A stretch of DNA of 64,000 bases from the NCBI GenBank assembly GCA_032629725.1, contig JAFEVB010000002.1, forward strand, positions 1,426,001 through 1,490,000, in the 5' to 3' direction. The translations under genes and the position numbers were made by a program. This DNA is from Gremmenia infestans. Taxonomy: Eukaryota > Ascomycota > Leotiomycetes > Helotiales > Hamatocanthoscyphaceae. The notes under the pieces were generated by a model. The model was not told the origin of the DNA, searched no databases, and saw only the letters and a program-made list of their open reading frames with translations. Numbering within the stretch: position 1 is the stretch's first letter; the number at the start of each line of letters is the position of its first letter. This document shows positions 19,696 to 32,588 of the stretch, one piece after another.

Positions 19696-22600
19696 ATGCC
19701 GGCTACGAATTCAGGGAGGATTGTCAAGACCCGCAAGGTCAAAAAGGGCACTCTTCACCAGAAGAACCACCGGTGGGAATCCTTTACTACGAAAGTCTCC
19801 AAACTGAACTCTCTCGACCCCATCCGAAGAGTTCGCCGTCATGATCTCGATGCCGAAGACCTCTCTACCACCACTTCCTATTTCAAATCCGGATTAGAAA
19901 AATGGCAGGATCTCAACATGTCCGAGGGCTTTGTAGCCTTCTCGCAAGAAGTGCTGAAAATGTGCGACAGTCTGCCTCAAATTCTGCATTTCGAGGACCA
20001 GATTATGGAAAATTTGGTCACATATATGGAGAAGAGGGAAAGAGAGTCTATGGAACCTCTGCTCGAATTGGTGACGGATTTTGCGCATGATTTGGGAGGC
20101 CGATTTATGAGACACTTTCCCAAGGTATTGGAAGTTGTCACATCTATCGCAGGGACTCCTCAAGATGTCGAGGTTATTGAGTGGAGTTTTACGTGCTTAA
20201 CATTTATGTTCAAGTACTTGTCTAGACATTTGGTACTGGATCTCAAGCCAACATACGACCTGATGGCCCCTCTTTTGGGGAAACATCGCCAACCGCCACA
20301 TATAGCCCGATTTGCTGCGGAAGCCATGAGCTTCTTGATCACGAAGGCTGGGGCTCCAGCCCGTAGGGAGGAATGTCTTCCTCTTGTTGTGCTTCACGCC
20401 AAATCCGACCTCGCTAGCATCTCTGGATCTAAGGAATTCGGACTTTACTATCATGGAATTATGACAATGTTTGCTCAGGCAATGAAAGGAAACGGCTGGA
20501 CTGTACATACTTCGGGGGCTGCCATCTTTCAATCCTTAATCTCAGTTCTGGACGACGAAGATTTCGCGGCCAAGGAGCCATCTCCGTGGATGAACGTTAT
20601 TTTTGGTGTATTGACCAGTATCATACATCAAACGAACTCAGGAACATTTAAGGATATTATGGATATAGTTATCAGGGGGACGAACGAAGCAGCCGAGGCA
20701 TTTCAAACATCGAAAACAAAGTCCGACCTCGGGCGCCTGCTTCTTTTCGCTCGGACAATCGGTATTGTATCTGGGGTAAGGAAAGCGAGCCGCGTTAATG
20801 ACTGGCCTGCGCTTCTTGACGCAATGTCCAGCGCTCTTCGCGCAGTTTCCAAGAATGTTGGTGTTGTCTCCAAGTTTGAGCCAGAAGTGGACATTTGGAG
20901 TTCTCTGGTACTGAGCGTATCGATCATCCTTCAATATGTCCCTATGGATGCCATGATACGTTTCATCTCTCCTTTCATGGATTCCTTGACCAAGGACCCA
21001 CTAGCGACTTGGTTCTTACCTTTCTGCTCATATCTATCTGACGCTGAGCCAGAACGGTTTCGCGCAATTGTGCTACCCTACTTCCAGAGGTAAATCATTC
21101 ACGAGCTCGTTCTCATACTCATCCTAACGTTCACTCTAGGTTCGTTATTGCGCATTGGTCGGATGCACGTAATGGAGACACCTTGTCTGTTTTACTGCCT
21201 AAAATGGTGTCTTCAGGGGTCCTGCCAACTCCTCGTGGCAAGGAAGGATTCACTCTACCCCAATCTTGGCAGGACCAGATAGTAAGCAAATTCGAGAAGT
21301 TGGAAGTATCACCATTTCCAGAGCAAGCGTCACCAGCCATACATGATAGAAGCCCGACGACTTGGCACGACCGATGCCTACCCAAATACAACGCTCTTCT
21401 AGAAGTTCTAGCATCCACTGTAGTTCACCCCTCGACAAATGCTAGAATCTCTGAAATTCTACTTCGGAAGCTGAAACTTGCGTTGCGACCATCATCATCC
21501 CTCGCCCCAGAGGAGGCGAATTTTATCGTTGGCCGAGGTTTCAGTGCATTTTCGAGGATGAGCAAGGGAGCCGGGGAACTTGACAGAGCACTGGAACCGC
21601 TACTACGAGCTGCTGCTCCTAGATATGCTCGTCTACCCGATTTCCTCGAGGCCTTACTTGATTATCAGAGTAGTCTAAAGACGTCACCAAATCCGAAGTC
21701 CGGGCTAGACTCGAAGGAACCGAGTATTGATGGTGATGAAGATCTACTAATCACTTCGTTGGTTGCCAATCTCTCGACAGGCTCTCATGAGCTAAGGCTC
21801 CTCTCTTTACGTCTACTAGATCACATCTATACGACCGATCAAAACTCGACTTCTGAAGCGTTGTCTATCATGCTTATGGTGGAACAGACACCCCTAGATT
21901 TACAGACTGCTCGCTCAGCTTCTATGCATATTCGCAAAGTAGCGAGCTTGTATTCCCATCAGTCACCATCTTCATGGCTGAAGCAAGCGATCCCATCATT
22001 CTGTTTTGGTATGCTGACTGTGAAATTTTCCCAGCTTTGGGAAGATGCATGCGCAGCGCTCAAGCAGATAGCGGAAACGAAGCCAGGGGAGGAGGCCGTG
22101 GGTCAACTTGCTTTTGAATGGTTGGAAACCCCTTCTGCAATTTGGGATGGTTCTGCTCGAACCGTGGAGCAATCACACAACAATGGCCTCACCGATTTCG
22201 AGTGCTCCAACCTCATGAAGCTAGATCAGCTCGCGAAGGAGGCGGATGCTGAGGTCGCGAATTGTCGTGACACAATGCTACAAAAGTTCGAAGACGCCCA
22301 AAAATTGGTCGCGGATCGACCAGCCTCTGCCAGAGCGCAAGCCCTTCGAATACTTGCTGTCGCGCCAGCCATTGCCGAGAAACGCTCCCGTCAGCTCGTT
22401 CCAATGTTCCTCTCCTGGGCCAGTAAGCAAATTGATGAGATCGAGCCCAGTGACGGTGAAGCCGTCTCTAGTGGCTGGACAAGAAAAGACCAGAAATCGC
22501 AACTCGATTTATTTGGACTTTTCGTGAACTCAGTATCATTATTCAGAGCTGCAGATGTGCACAGCGCTCTTCTAAAACTTCTTGCAAACGGTGATATCGA

Positions 22601-25600
22601 GATTCAAAAATCTGCTCTCAAGGCAATTTTCACCTGGAAGAATGGTAGCATCAAACCTTACGAAGAAAATCTTCTTAATTTACTGGACGAAGCACGTTTC
22701 AAGGACGAAATCACCATCTTGTTGCAGGGTCAGACATTGGTTCAAGCAGAGCATCGTGAGGTTCTCATGCCGGTACTCCTCCGAATTTTATATGGACGTT
22801 CAATTTCCCGGAAGGGGTCCGCCAGCGGTCGACAAGGAATGGAAGCCCGAAGATTAACAGTTCTACGAAGTCTGAATACCAGAGACGTGGAAGGTTTCTT
22901 GCACATCGCTCTTGGTGAGCTCCAGGATATTCATCTGGTTGAGAACGGCATCGTGCAAGACTCTATGTTTGACACGGAACTCCTCAGTGTTAGAAAACAA
23001 GTGGGTTTGACTAATATGATGGAAGGCTTTCTAAAAGAGCTTGGCACAAAAGTCACTCCTTTTGCCGACAAATTGGTACAAGCAGTGCTGTATTGCACCA
23101 TCTTCAGCTCTCGTCAATTGCAGGGTGACACTGCAGAAATCGACGAAGAAGCCAACCAGGTGACCCAGACCTCCTTATTAAAGGTTGTCCGCCAGACAGG
23201 CTTGAAATCTCTGATTCTTTTGTTTTCGAATGCCACGAGCTTTGATTGGTCTCCATACCTCACCAGCATCATCAATGATGTTGTCGGTCCAAGACTTGAA
23301 AACCTCCCTATCGAGACTGCTCAAAGTATTTCTGCTATACTCAAGCTTCTTTCGACGTGGTCAAGCACCCCCCAAACTGTGCTTTTCCTAGGCAGTCATA
23401 AGAAGATTCTACCCAAAGTGGCAGAATGCCTTGCGCCCCAGAAGTCCAAGGACGAAGTCAAACTATTCGCCCTAAACATCCTCAGGAACGTGGTTAAGCT
23501 AGGTCGGGAAGGCGAAAGCAATGGGATCCACGACCAAGTGAAGTCCGAGCTCCTTACGCCCAACATGGATCATTTTTTGACACAGATTGGTGGGGTTCTC
23601 CGAGGGCAACATGACCTCAGCAAGGATTTGCTCGAGTCTTGTGTTACGACTGTCTCTGAGCTCGCGCCATTTGTCTCTACGTCAACCCAAGCTCACAATT
23701 TAGTGGACGTTTCAATCTTCCTACTCGACCAACCCTCACGACGAGTCAATCCCAAGACAAAAGGAGGTCTCCTCTTAGTTCTAGAGCACTTTGTTCCACT
23801 TTACGATCTTCAGAATGATGCTGAACTGAAAGACAAAGTCTATCATACCGTGACTTCGCTCTTTGGATTTTTCAAGGACAAGGCTAGTCGAGAAGTCCTT
23901 TCTCGGGTTTTGCTGGTATATGCACAAAGAGATCCAGTGATAGAAGAGGTTGCATCGATATGCGTAGACCTTAACTCCTTTGCTGTCGGTCGCCTTGATG
24001 AGCCTGATTATGATCGCAGACTCAAGGCCTTCAACGTCATTAATTCCCCAAGAGATGTGGCTTTCACTGCGCGCCAATGGACACCCCTGCTTTACAACAT
24101 GCTTTACTATATACGACACGATGAGGAGTTTGGAATACTGTCCTCGAACTCGTCGGATGGTATATGTCAATTTATCAACACCGCAGGAAAGGCGGAAGAA
24201 GAATCCGAGCAAGCCGCTTTCAAGGGCATGCTTTCATCTATCCTTCTTCCAGCACTCTTTTCAGGCGCACGAGAGCCGTCCGAGGTCATCAGGCGAGAAT
24301 ATTTGAAAGTAATGGCCCACCTAGTTCGAACATTTTCAACTTGGTCAGGAGTCAGCGACATGTATAGTCTTCTCGCTGGCGACGATGAGTTAGAGTCTTC
24401 ATTCTTCAACAATATTTTGACCGCTGGCAAAGGTAGGCAGTCCAGTGCTCTTGGACAAGTCGCTGCGGCTGCAGAGCGAGGAGAGCTTAGTGGCAAGAAT
24501 GTTAGCCATTTCTTCGTTCCTATTATTGAGCACTTCATCTTCGACCGAGCAGAGGGAAACGAAGCACATAATCTGGCAGCCGAAGCTACGACTACTATTG
24601 GGATCTTATCTGGTTCTTTGGAGTGGCCTCAATATCGAGCAATGCTCCGGCGGTTCATAGGATACGTTGAAGGGAAACCAGATTTGGAGAAGCAAATTAT
24701 CCGATTGCTTGGAAAGGTCATAGATGCCCTCGCCTTGGTCGCACAAGCCCCCGATGCCACGAGCGATGCCGTTGAAGATCTCCCTAGAAAACGATCTACA
24801 TTGGCAGTAACAATACCTAAGGGACTCAGACTCGCGGATGATCTCACGTCAAACATCTTACCCCCTCTTACAAAATATCTTCACCACAAAGACGAGTCTA
24901 CTGTCAGTCTCCGTGTGCCAGTTGCAGTTATCATTGTCCGCCTCCTGAAGCTTCTGCCTGAAGATCAATTGACCGAACGGCTGCCACCTGTCCTAACTGA
25001 TATCTGTCACATTCTCCGAAGTAAAGCACAAGAATCAAGAGATATGACTCGAGATACATTGACCAAGATATGCGTCTTACTCGGCCCCTCTTGCTTCGGA
25101 TTCGTCTTGAAGGAACTACGCGGGGCATTGGCGAGAGGCTCCCAACTTCATGTGTTATCTTATACCATGCACTCACTACTCGTAGCTACAACTCCCGAGT
25201 ACGCACCTGGCGATCTGGATTACTGTCTACCATCCATCGTTGCAATTATCATGGATGATATCTTTGGAGCAACGGGTCAGGAAAAGGATGCCGAGGAGTA
25301 CGTGAGCAAAATGAAGGAAGTGAAGAGCAGCAAGAGTCAAGACTCAATGGAATTAATTGCCAAAACCGCCACTCTGAGCAGGTTGACAGACTTGGTTAGA
25401 CCAATACAGGTACTGCTAAAGGAAAGGCTCAACTTGAAGATGGTCCGCAAGATTGATGAGCTGCTCAACAGAATTAGCAATGGTCTGCTAAAGAATTCCG
25501 CTGCGCAAAGTCGAGACAGCCTAATATTCTGCTACGAGGTCATTCAGGACGTGTATAATGCTGGCAAGCCAGAACAAAAAGTCAAAAGCGATTACAGACT

Positions 25601-27659
25601 CAAGCGGTACCTTGTACAGAAGGGTGCCAAGAAAAGTGGCCAAAGGGGAAGCACGACTATCTACACGTATAAACTGGTGAGGTTTGCCTTTGATGTCCTT
25701 CGATCCGTGCTCAAAAAATACGATAATCTCAGAACATCCAGCAATCTCGCCGATTTTATCGAAATCCTTGGAGATGCGGTTGTCGAAGCCGAAGAGGAAG
25801 TCAAAGTATCAGCTTTCCGACTACTTGCTACCATTGTCAAGGCACCACTAAAGATTAAAAGAGATGAAACAATCACGAAGAAGTTTGCGAGCGGGACAGA
25901 TCTATATAGAATTGCCGCAGCGGAAGCGACAAGGAGCATCTCTGCTTCTTCCACCACCACTTCTGACATTGCTCAAGCTTCGCTGAAGCTTCTGTCAGTT
26001 GTACTGCGTGATCGTCAAGATGTAACTGTCAAGGATACAGCCGTGGATGAGTTGCTCACAAGGCTGAAGGATGATATGACCGAACCAGAGCGTCGGCACG
26101 TGACCTTCAACTTCTTGCGGGCTGTCATGGATGCTAGGGTTCAGACTGCTGTTGTGTACGATACACTTGACTATGTTGGGACAGTAATGGTCACGAATGA
26201 TGATAAGGACACCAGAGATCTAGCAAGAGGCGCATACTTCCAATTCCTTCGAGACTACCCGCAACAGAAGAATCGATGGACGAAACAACTCGGGCTCATT
26301 GTCGCAAACTTGAAATACGAGCGCGAAGGTGGCCGACTCTCGATTCTGGAAGTCATTCATCTTCTCCTTGCCAAGTCGTCTGACGAATTCGTCCAAGAGG
26401 TATCAGCAACTTGCTTCGTGCCCCTGATCTTTGTATTGGCCAACGACGATAGCGAAAAGTGCCGCATGGCTGCCGGAGAAGTCCTGAAGGAGATCTTCAA
26501 GAAAGCCGACCATGAACGAATAACTACTTTCCTCACTCTCCTTCGATCATGGATCAAGCAAGGCGAGAACACGTCCGTGGTTCGACTAGCACTTCAAACG
26601 TACGGCTTTTATTACGAGTCCCATGGAAAAGATGATGGGGATGTCTCTATGCTCCAGGAAAGTATTCTAGTCACTGTCAAGACGGCTGAAGATTCCGACT
26701 CTGATTGGGAGCAAATATACGCCGCTCTCCAACTGGCCAATATCCTCGTCCAAAGATTCCCAGATACTCTATTATCCTCGAAAGTCAAATCTCTCTGGTC
26801 CTCAATCCGGAATTGCCTGTCGTTTCCCCATGCCTGGGTCAAGCTCTCTGCCGTCAAGCTCATTAGTATTTACTTCGCGGATTTTGCCCGAAACAACATC
26901 GAGTCCAAACTAGAAGGCCTTCCACTCAAAGGCTCAGGGGGCCTAAAGCTTAGCGGAGACGATATCTCAGAGCTAATCCGTCGCACAGCGCACATGTTTA
27001 AGACGCCCGGTCTCACTGCCTTGCTCGCGGATGAGGTAGTCAAGAATCTAGTCTTCCTGGGACGCTGTGCAGCAGCGAATGATCTGATTTGGCGGTCTGC
27101 TCAAAAAGAAGGTGATTCTGACGATGAGGATGAGGAGGTAGAGAAAGGTGAGAAGCAGACTGCCTTGGGGTATTTGTTTGCACGCTTGAGTTTCATTCTG
27201 AGGAAGGAGACTTCGCCACCGCGTGCTTCGGCTTTGGTGCCTAAGACATCAGCACTGCAACTCTTGCAACACCTCACCAATCACCTCTCAGCCGCACAAC
27301 TCGCGCCCTCGCTACAAAGCATTATCTTGCCGCTACATAATTTAACCGACTCCTCTATCGCCGCCCCTTATTCAACAGATGAGACGTTCCGCACATCTTA
27401 CGAAGAACTCAAGACGAACAGTGAAGAAGTCATGGAGTCTTTGAAGAAGAAATGTGGAACGAAGGAGTACAGCGAGGCCCTGTTGCGGGTCCGGGAGGGT
27501 GTCAGGAGGAGAAGGGAAATGAGAAGGGGGAAGAGGCGTATTGAGGCTGTTAGTATGCCTGAGAGGTTTGGAGAGCAGAAGAGGAAGAAGGTTGAGCGGA
27601 AGAAGGAGCGGAGAAAGGAGAGGGGGAGGGAGCACCAGGGGAGGAGGAATGAGTGGTGA
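19696..27659 (+). CDS. UTP20: U3 snoRNP component Utp20
   Basis: Giant HEAT-repeat scaffold of the SSU processome, needed for 18S rRNA maturation in the nucleolus. Exons 19696-21089 and 21140-27659 (one 50-nt intron) give 2637 residues; yeast Utp20 is about 2500. The N-terminus is basic (KTRKVKKGTLHQKNHRWESF) as in the family (DRIP_N/UTP20 N-terminal region); alpha-solenoid sequence fills the rest; the C-terminus ends in a Lys/Arg-rich nucleolar signal (MRRGKRRIEA, KRKKVERKKERRK). An acidic loop (DSDDEDEEVEKGEK) precedes it. The DRN1 gene on the other side of the promoter also concerns RNA processing. Confidence 0.95.
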
Positions 27660-28006
27660 TCTTGTGGTCAGAAGCATTGCTTTGGGCGTTTGTGGTTGGG
27701 AAAAAGCATTGTGTTGGCGTTGGCTGTGAGAGCTTCGTGAAAGAATAAAAGAGGAGAAATCTTGATTAATTGCCAGATTTGAGTTGGCCCTATACTTTTG
27801 TACATCCAAGATGTGATCTCGACACGTCTAGTCTGTACATATCTTGTAACGTACAATATATCCCATCATAACGCCTCGTGATGCCGCTAATTTCAAGCCC
27901 TTCGCCCATCCTACAAAAATTACTTTTCGTTGTCGTTAATTATACACCGTCTCCCGCATTTCATATAGCACAGTGCCATTTCGTTGAATCAACGCCCTCT
28001 CCGTCT
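27660..28006. other. Convergent 3' regions of UTP20 and ZIM17
   Basis: Presumed 3' UTRs of two convergent genes; no further feature seen. Confidence 0.5.
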
Positions 28007-28649
28007 TTAAACCTTCGCCCCATCCCCTATCTCACCCTGCTTTGTGTCCTTCCTTCCAACGTCGTTCTTATGTTCCGTCTGCGTCCCATCCTCCCAAAAC
28101 TCCACATCCCCATCCTCACTCAACGTCCCCTTCTTAACCAACTGTCCACGCTCTTTCATCAAATCCTCTATTGTGAGGTTTCCTTTTCCAAAGATCTATA
28201 ATATATCACCGCATTAGCCCTTGCTCGCCCATCCATCCTTGCTCTCCCATTCAACTTCCTCAGCCCTCGTCCAGGGGGGGAAAGCTTACATTCAGATGAT
28301 CACTAATAATATGCCTATTCTTGCAATCCGGACACGTAACCAACACACTCCCATGGTGATACCCTTGTTTCGAGACGCGGTGCGCGGAGCGGGTGCCGCA
28401 GGGTTTGCACGTGAAGGTTAATTGGTATTCTGGTTTTGATGGGGAGGGCGGAGGGGGGACTTTTGTTGGGTTCTTTGGTTGCAGTGGTGCGTCTGTGAGG
28501 GGTTTGGAGGGCTCTTGGAAACGAAAAGGGGTGGTGTGGAAGAGTCGTGGGCGTTGGGGTAATAGAGGTTGTCGTCGAAGAGGGACGTTTCTTGGTGGTT
28601 TCGAGAGGGATCGGAAAATGGAGAGGAGTGTTGTCGGTTTGGGCGGCAT
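28007..28649 (-). CDS. ZIM17: Mitochondrial Hsp70 escort protein (DNL-type zinc finger)
   Basis: Keeps matrix Hsp70 soluble during protein import (Zim17/Tim15/Hep1). Exons 28649-28290 and 28195-28007, joined in phase 0, give 182 residues. An Arg/Ser-rich mitochondrial presequence (SIFRSLSKPPRNVPLRRQ ... FHTTPFRF) leads to the zf-DNL domain: LTFTCKPCGTRSAHRVSKQG, then VTCPDCKNRHIISDHLN, with the two CxxC pairs that bind zinc. Exon 2 adds IFGKGNLTIEDLMKERGQ, which completes the domain. Without this splice the protein would end just after the second CxxC region. Divergent from CUL3. Confidence 0.93.
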
Positions 28650-29133
28650 GTTGGGTGTTCGTGAGCTTTATGGTGATTATTACAAGTTTAGAGCAGTTGA
28701 GTGAGGTTGGATGAGGGTATTGATGGCGATGGCGATTTCATGATGAAGGCGGTGTATAAAATTTATATTTCCGAAATGGCAGAAATGTCACGACCTAACT
28801 ATAAAGGGCTAGTACAGAGCTGCTTCACGATTGCCTAGGCCGATAGCCATTCACTCCCTCCGTTCCATAACAATATCGATGCCCCTATTCACAACCTCAT
28901 TCTGCCTCCGGACACTGAAATTCATTCCCGCAGGTGTTTATACCCATAAGGCATAAGTGGGAGCACAAAACAGCCGGATCTCAACGTGAGAATGGCACAA
29001 AGTCGAGTCTTGTAGTCACCCCCACCTCAGTTATCTGTGCCCTCGCAGAATCGACACGTTTAGTTCCCGTTTTGCATTTACTCGAGTGCATTGCTTTTTG
29101 TGCTGGGTAACATTACGAGCAAACACCTACAAA
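28650..29133. promoter_or_regulatory. Shared divergent promoter of ZIM17 and CUL3
   Basis: 484 bases between two start codons on opposite strands; no TATA box or known operator recognised. Confidence 0.4.
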
Positions 29134-31976
29134 ATGATTACCGGCAAAGGAAGACAAAAGATCAGGCCTCCACGGAGGGTAAGTTGCCAGTTCATTCTCA
29201 GATTCACCCCTCATTCTCCACGCCCCTTCACATTTCTACTCCACACAATCATCCACACTCAAATTCCACAAGTCCGTGAATATCTCACCTACGAGCAAGC
29301 ATGGCAACCCAAGAGTCTCACGATGCAGCCCTTGCTTATACCCTATATGAGAGTCAATTTACGAATAGGAATCAACGTGTAGTTCGCCTATTCACCTCAC
29401 CTTTTTGCCATATCTTTCAGATACACCTAACTGACGATATCTTTGCAGCCCCTCATAGGTAGTGCCGATGGCGAGTTCGATGCGATGTGGGCTATCTTGC
29501 GGGAAGCTCTAAAAGAAATCCACGAAAAGAACGCCTCCAAACTCTCCTTCGAGCAGCTCTACCGCGCCTCCTACAAAATCGTTCTGAAGAAGCAAGGCGA
29601 CAAGCTGTACGACAAGGTCAAGGAATTTGAGGAGCAATGGTTTGGCCAGGAGGTCATGACTGCCATCGGCAGTCTTATTACACCGAACTTGGTTAATATC
29701 ACACTTGGTATTGTAGCGGGAACAACTGCGAACGAGAGACGCCTTCTCGGAGAGATTTTCCTTACGGGTCTGAGGTCGAGCTGGCAGGATCATATTACGG
29801 TTATGAACATGACGACGGATGTCCTGATGTACATGGACCGTGTCTATTGCGCCGACAACCGGAAGGCATCGATATTTACTACTTCAATGGGGCTTTTCCG
29901 CGAGCACATTCTACGATCTACTTTTGGCAAGGCGACAGAGAACTCGGGTCTAACTACTTTCGATATTCTAAACTCTGTGATTCTGGACCAGATCGGAATG
30001 GAGCGCGAGGGAGATGTCATCAACAGAAATCTTATTCGATCTAACATATACATGCTTGAGGGTCTATATGAATCAGATGACGAAACCGAGAATGAGAAGC
30101 TCTATCTCACAGTCTTTGAGGTTGAGTTCCTCAAGGCAAGCAGGAATTTCTACCAGAAGGAATGCCAAACACTACTGCGAGAATCAGATGCCAGCTCTTG
30201 GCTACGACAAACTAAGAAGCGATTACTGGAAGAAGAAGACCGGTGCCAAACAACAATTTCGAATATGACCGCCCCGAAGATTGCGAGAGTGGTGGAGGAA
30301 GAAATGGTCAGCAGCCATTTGACGGAATTCCTTGCTATGGAAGGAAGTGGTATCACAGCGATGATCGAGAATGACCGTTACGAAGATCTCACCCTGCTCT
30401 ATCAACTAATATCGCGCGTCGATCCTACGAAGGAACCACTCAAGATTGCTCTGCAGGCTCGTGTTTTGGAGCTGGGTGGGGACATCAATAAAAACATTTC
30501 TAATACCGACTTATCGACCGTTCCCGCGGCGGAAGAAGGCGAGGCCGCGGAAGGTGAAAAGTCAAAGGCGCCAAAGCAAACCCAGCAAGGAAAGCAAACA
30601 GCGGCGGCTATCAAGTGGGTAGATGACGTCCTGCAACTCAAGGATAAGTTCGACACTATGTGGAGGAACTGCTTGGACGAGGACCTGATCTTACAAACGG
30701 CGCTGACCAGAAGTTTCTCGGATTTCATTAACCTTTTCCAGCGGTGCTCGGAATATGTCTCGCTGTTTATTGACGACAATCTCAAGCGCGGTATTAAGGG
30801 CAAGACGGAAGCCGAAGTTGATGTTGTTCTTGATAAAGCCACTACACTTATTCGATACATTCAAGACAAGGATATGTTCGAGCGATACTACAAGAAGCAT
30901 CTTGCCCGGCGATTACTACACGGCAAGTCTGAGAGTGCGGATGTCGAGAAGCAAATGATTACCCGAATGAAGCAGGAAATCGGCAATGCTTTCACGACAA
31001 AACTAGAAGGCATGTTCAAGGACATGTCGATGTCTGAGGAGCTCACTTCTGGCTACCGGACCCACATTCGCAATCTTGGCGATATGGACAGGAAAGTCGT
31101 TGATTTATCCATCAACGTGCTTACTACGAATCATTGGCCGATGGAGTCAATGGGTGGTGCGAATGCGAGAGAGGAGGGCGGACGACACAATTGTACTTGG
31201 CCTTCGGAAATCAATACTCTGCAAGAGTCATTCAAGGCTTTCTACCTCAAGGAGAGAAATGGCAGGATGTTGACTTGGCTGGGCTTTCTCGGTAACGCAG
31301 ACATTCGCTGCGTATTCCCAAAGATTCCCGGAAAAGAAGGCGTTCTTGGCCGCGAACGAAGACACGAAATCAGTGTTCCTACATACGGCATGATCATCCT
31401 ACTTCTTTTCAACGACCTAGCAAAAGGCGAGTCTCTTTCATTTGAGGAGATCCAGGAGCGCACCAATATCCCAACTCAAGATCTGTCGCGACAACTCCAC
31501 TCTCTTGCTGTTCACCCCAAATGTAAAGTCTTAACTAAAGACCCTGGGAGTAAAGATTCACCAAAGGCGGGCGACAAGTTCTCTTTCAACGAGAAGTTCA
31601 CCAGCAAAGCAGTTAAAATCAAAGCTCCTGTGATATCTGGTTCCATCAACAAGGTAGAAGGAGAAGAGGAGCGCAAGGACACCGAGGAGAGAAATGATGA
31701 ACATCGTGGCAATGTTATTGATACTGTTATTGTCCGCATTATGAAGTCAGTCTCATGCCCTATCCTAGCTGCCATTCCGTGATACTAACGTAACAAAACA
31801 GAGCACGCAAAGAACTTACCCACCAACTCCTCTTCTCGGAAGTCATCACCCAACTTGCACAACGCTTCAAGCCTGACCTCGGTATGATGAAGCGCCGTAC
31901 CGAGTCGCTCATCGAACGAGAGTATCTCGAGCGTGTTGAGGAGGCTAGTGCGCCTACCTACCGCTACCTTGCCTGA
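29134..31976 (+). CDS. CUL3: Cullin-3, scaffold of BTB-type E3 ubiquitin ligases
   Basis: Scaffold of CRL3 ligases: the N-terminal cullin repeats bind BTB adaptors and the C-terminus binds Rbx1. Exons 29134-29178, 29449-31745 and 31802-31976 give 838 residues. The N-terminus (MITGKGRQKIRPPRR) and KNASKLSFEQLYRASYKIVL are cullin-3 hallmarks; the cullin homology domain carries YYKKHLARRLLHGKS. The last exon supplies the neddylation site: IVRIMK-ARKELTHQ, with the Lys codon split by the final intron (AA|A), and the invariant ending YRYLA. A linker of about 30 residues rich in Glu/Lys (AAEEGEAAEGEKSKAPK) interrupts the middle. The first intron is long for this genome (270 nt). Confidence 0.95.
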
Positions 31977-32588
31977 TTCAGAAAAGCAATTTGTCGCAAT
32001 CATTGATGTTATTGTTTTTTTCAGGGTGCATGGCTTGCGGGCTGGCGAATATGGGCTGGGATGGGGAGTGGATGGCGTACTATGAGCGTGCTGCTCTATT
32101 GAAGAGTGGCTTAAGTGAGACTAATGAAGACATAGATAAGCAGCCTATAAATGAAACATACCATTGCAGATTAGGGGTGGCTTTCTGATTGATAATTTGT
32201 ATGTTTAAAGTGCAATGAAATCCCATAAGAGTAAGAGAAAAGATGGGGCGCGAGGGGTTCCGATCAACTGGATGAATGGCGAGGATTAAGTTTTGTAAGT
32301 CTCTGCTTCTTCTCAATTACATTTTGTTTATCAGCGCTGAAAGATCAGCTCATACTGTATGTATGTACCCATTATACTGCACTTTACTGGGGTAAGGATT
32401 TGTAATCTTCAAATGCCGAGATCTTCCTTGCTCTAGAGACATCATACATGAGCTAGTCATTAGTAACATCAATGCCGTCACCATAAACACTTTTTATACC
32501 CTTCACTTCTTCACATGTCCCTTTCTGTTCTATTTCACTTAAGATATTTGTTTTCCCAACCTTTATAAATTCGGGTTCTTAGCATAGC
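31977..32588. other. Spacer between CUL3 and the NADH dehydrogenase gene
   Basis: CUL3 3' region and promoter of the next gene; a pyrimidine-rich stretch (32490-32560) precedes the ATG at 32589. No other feature. Confidence 0.4.
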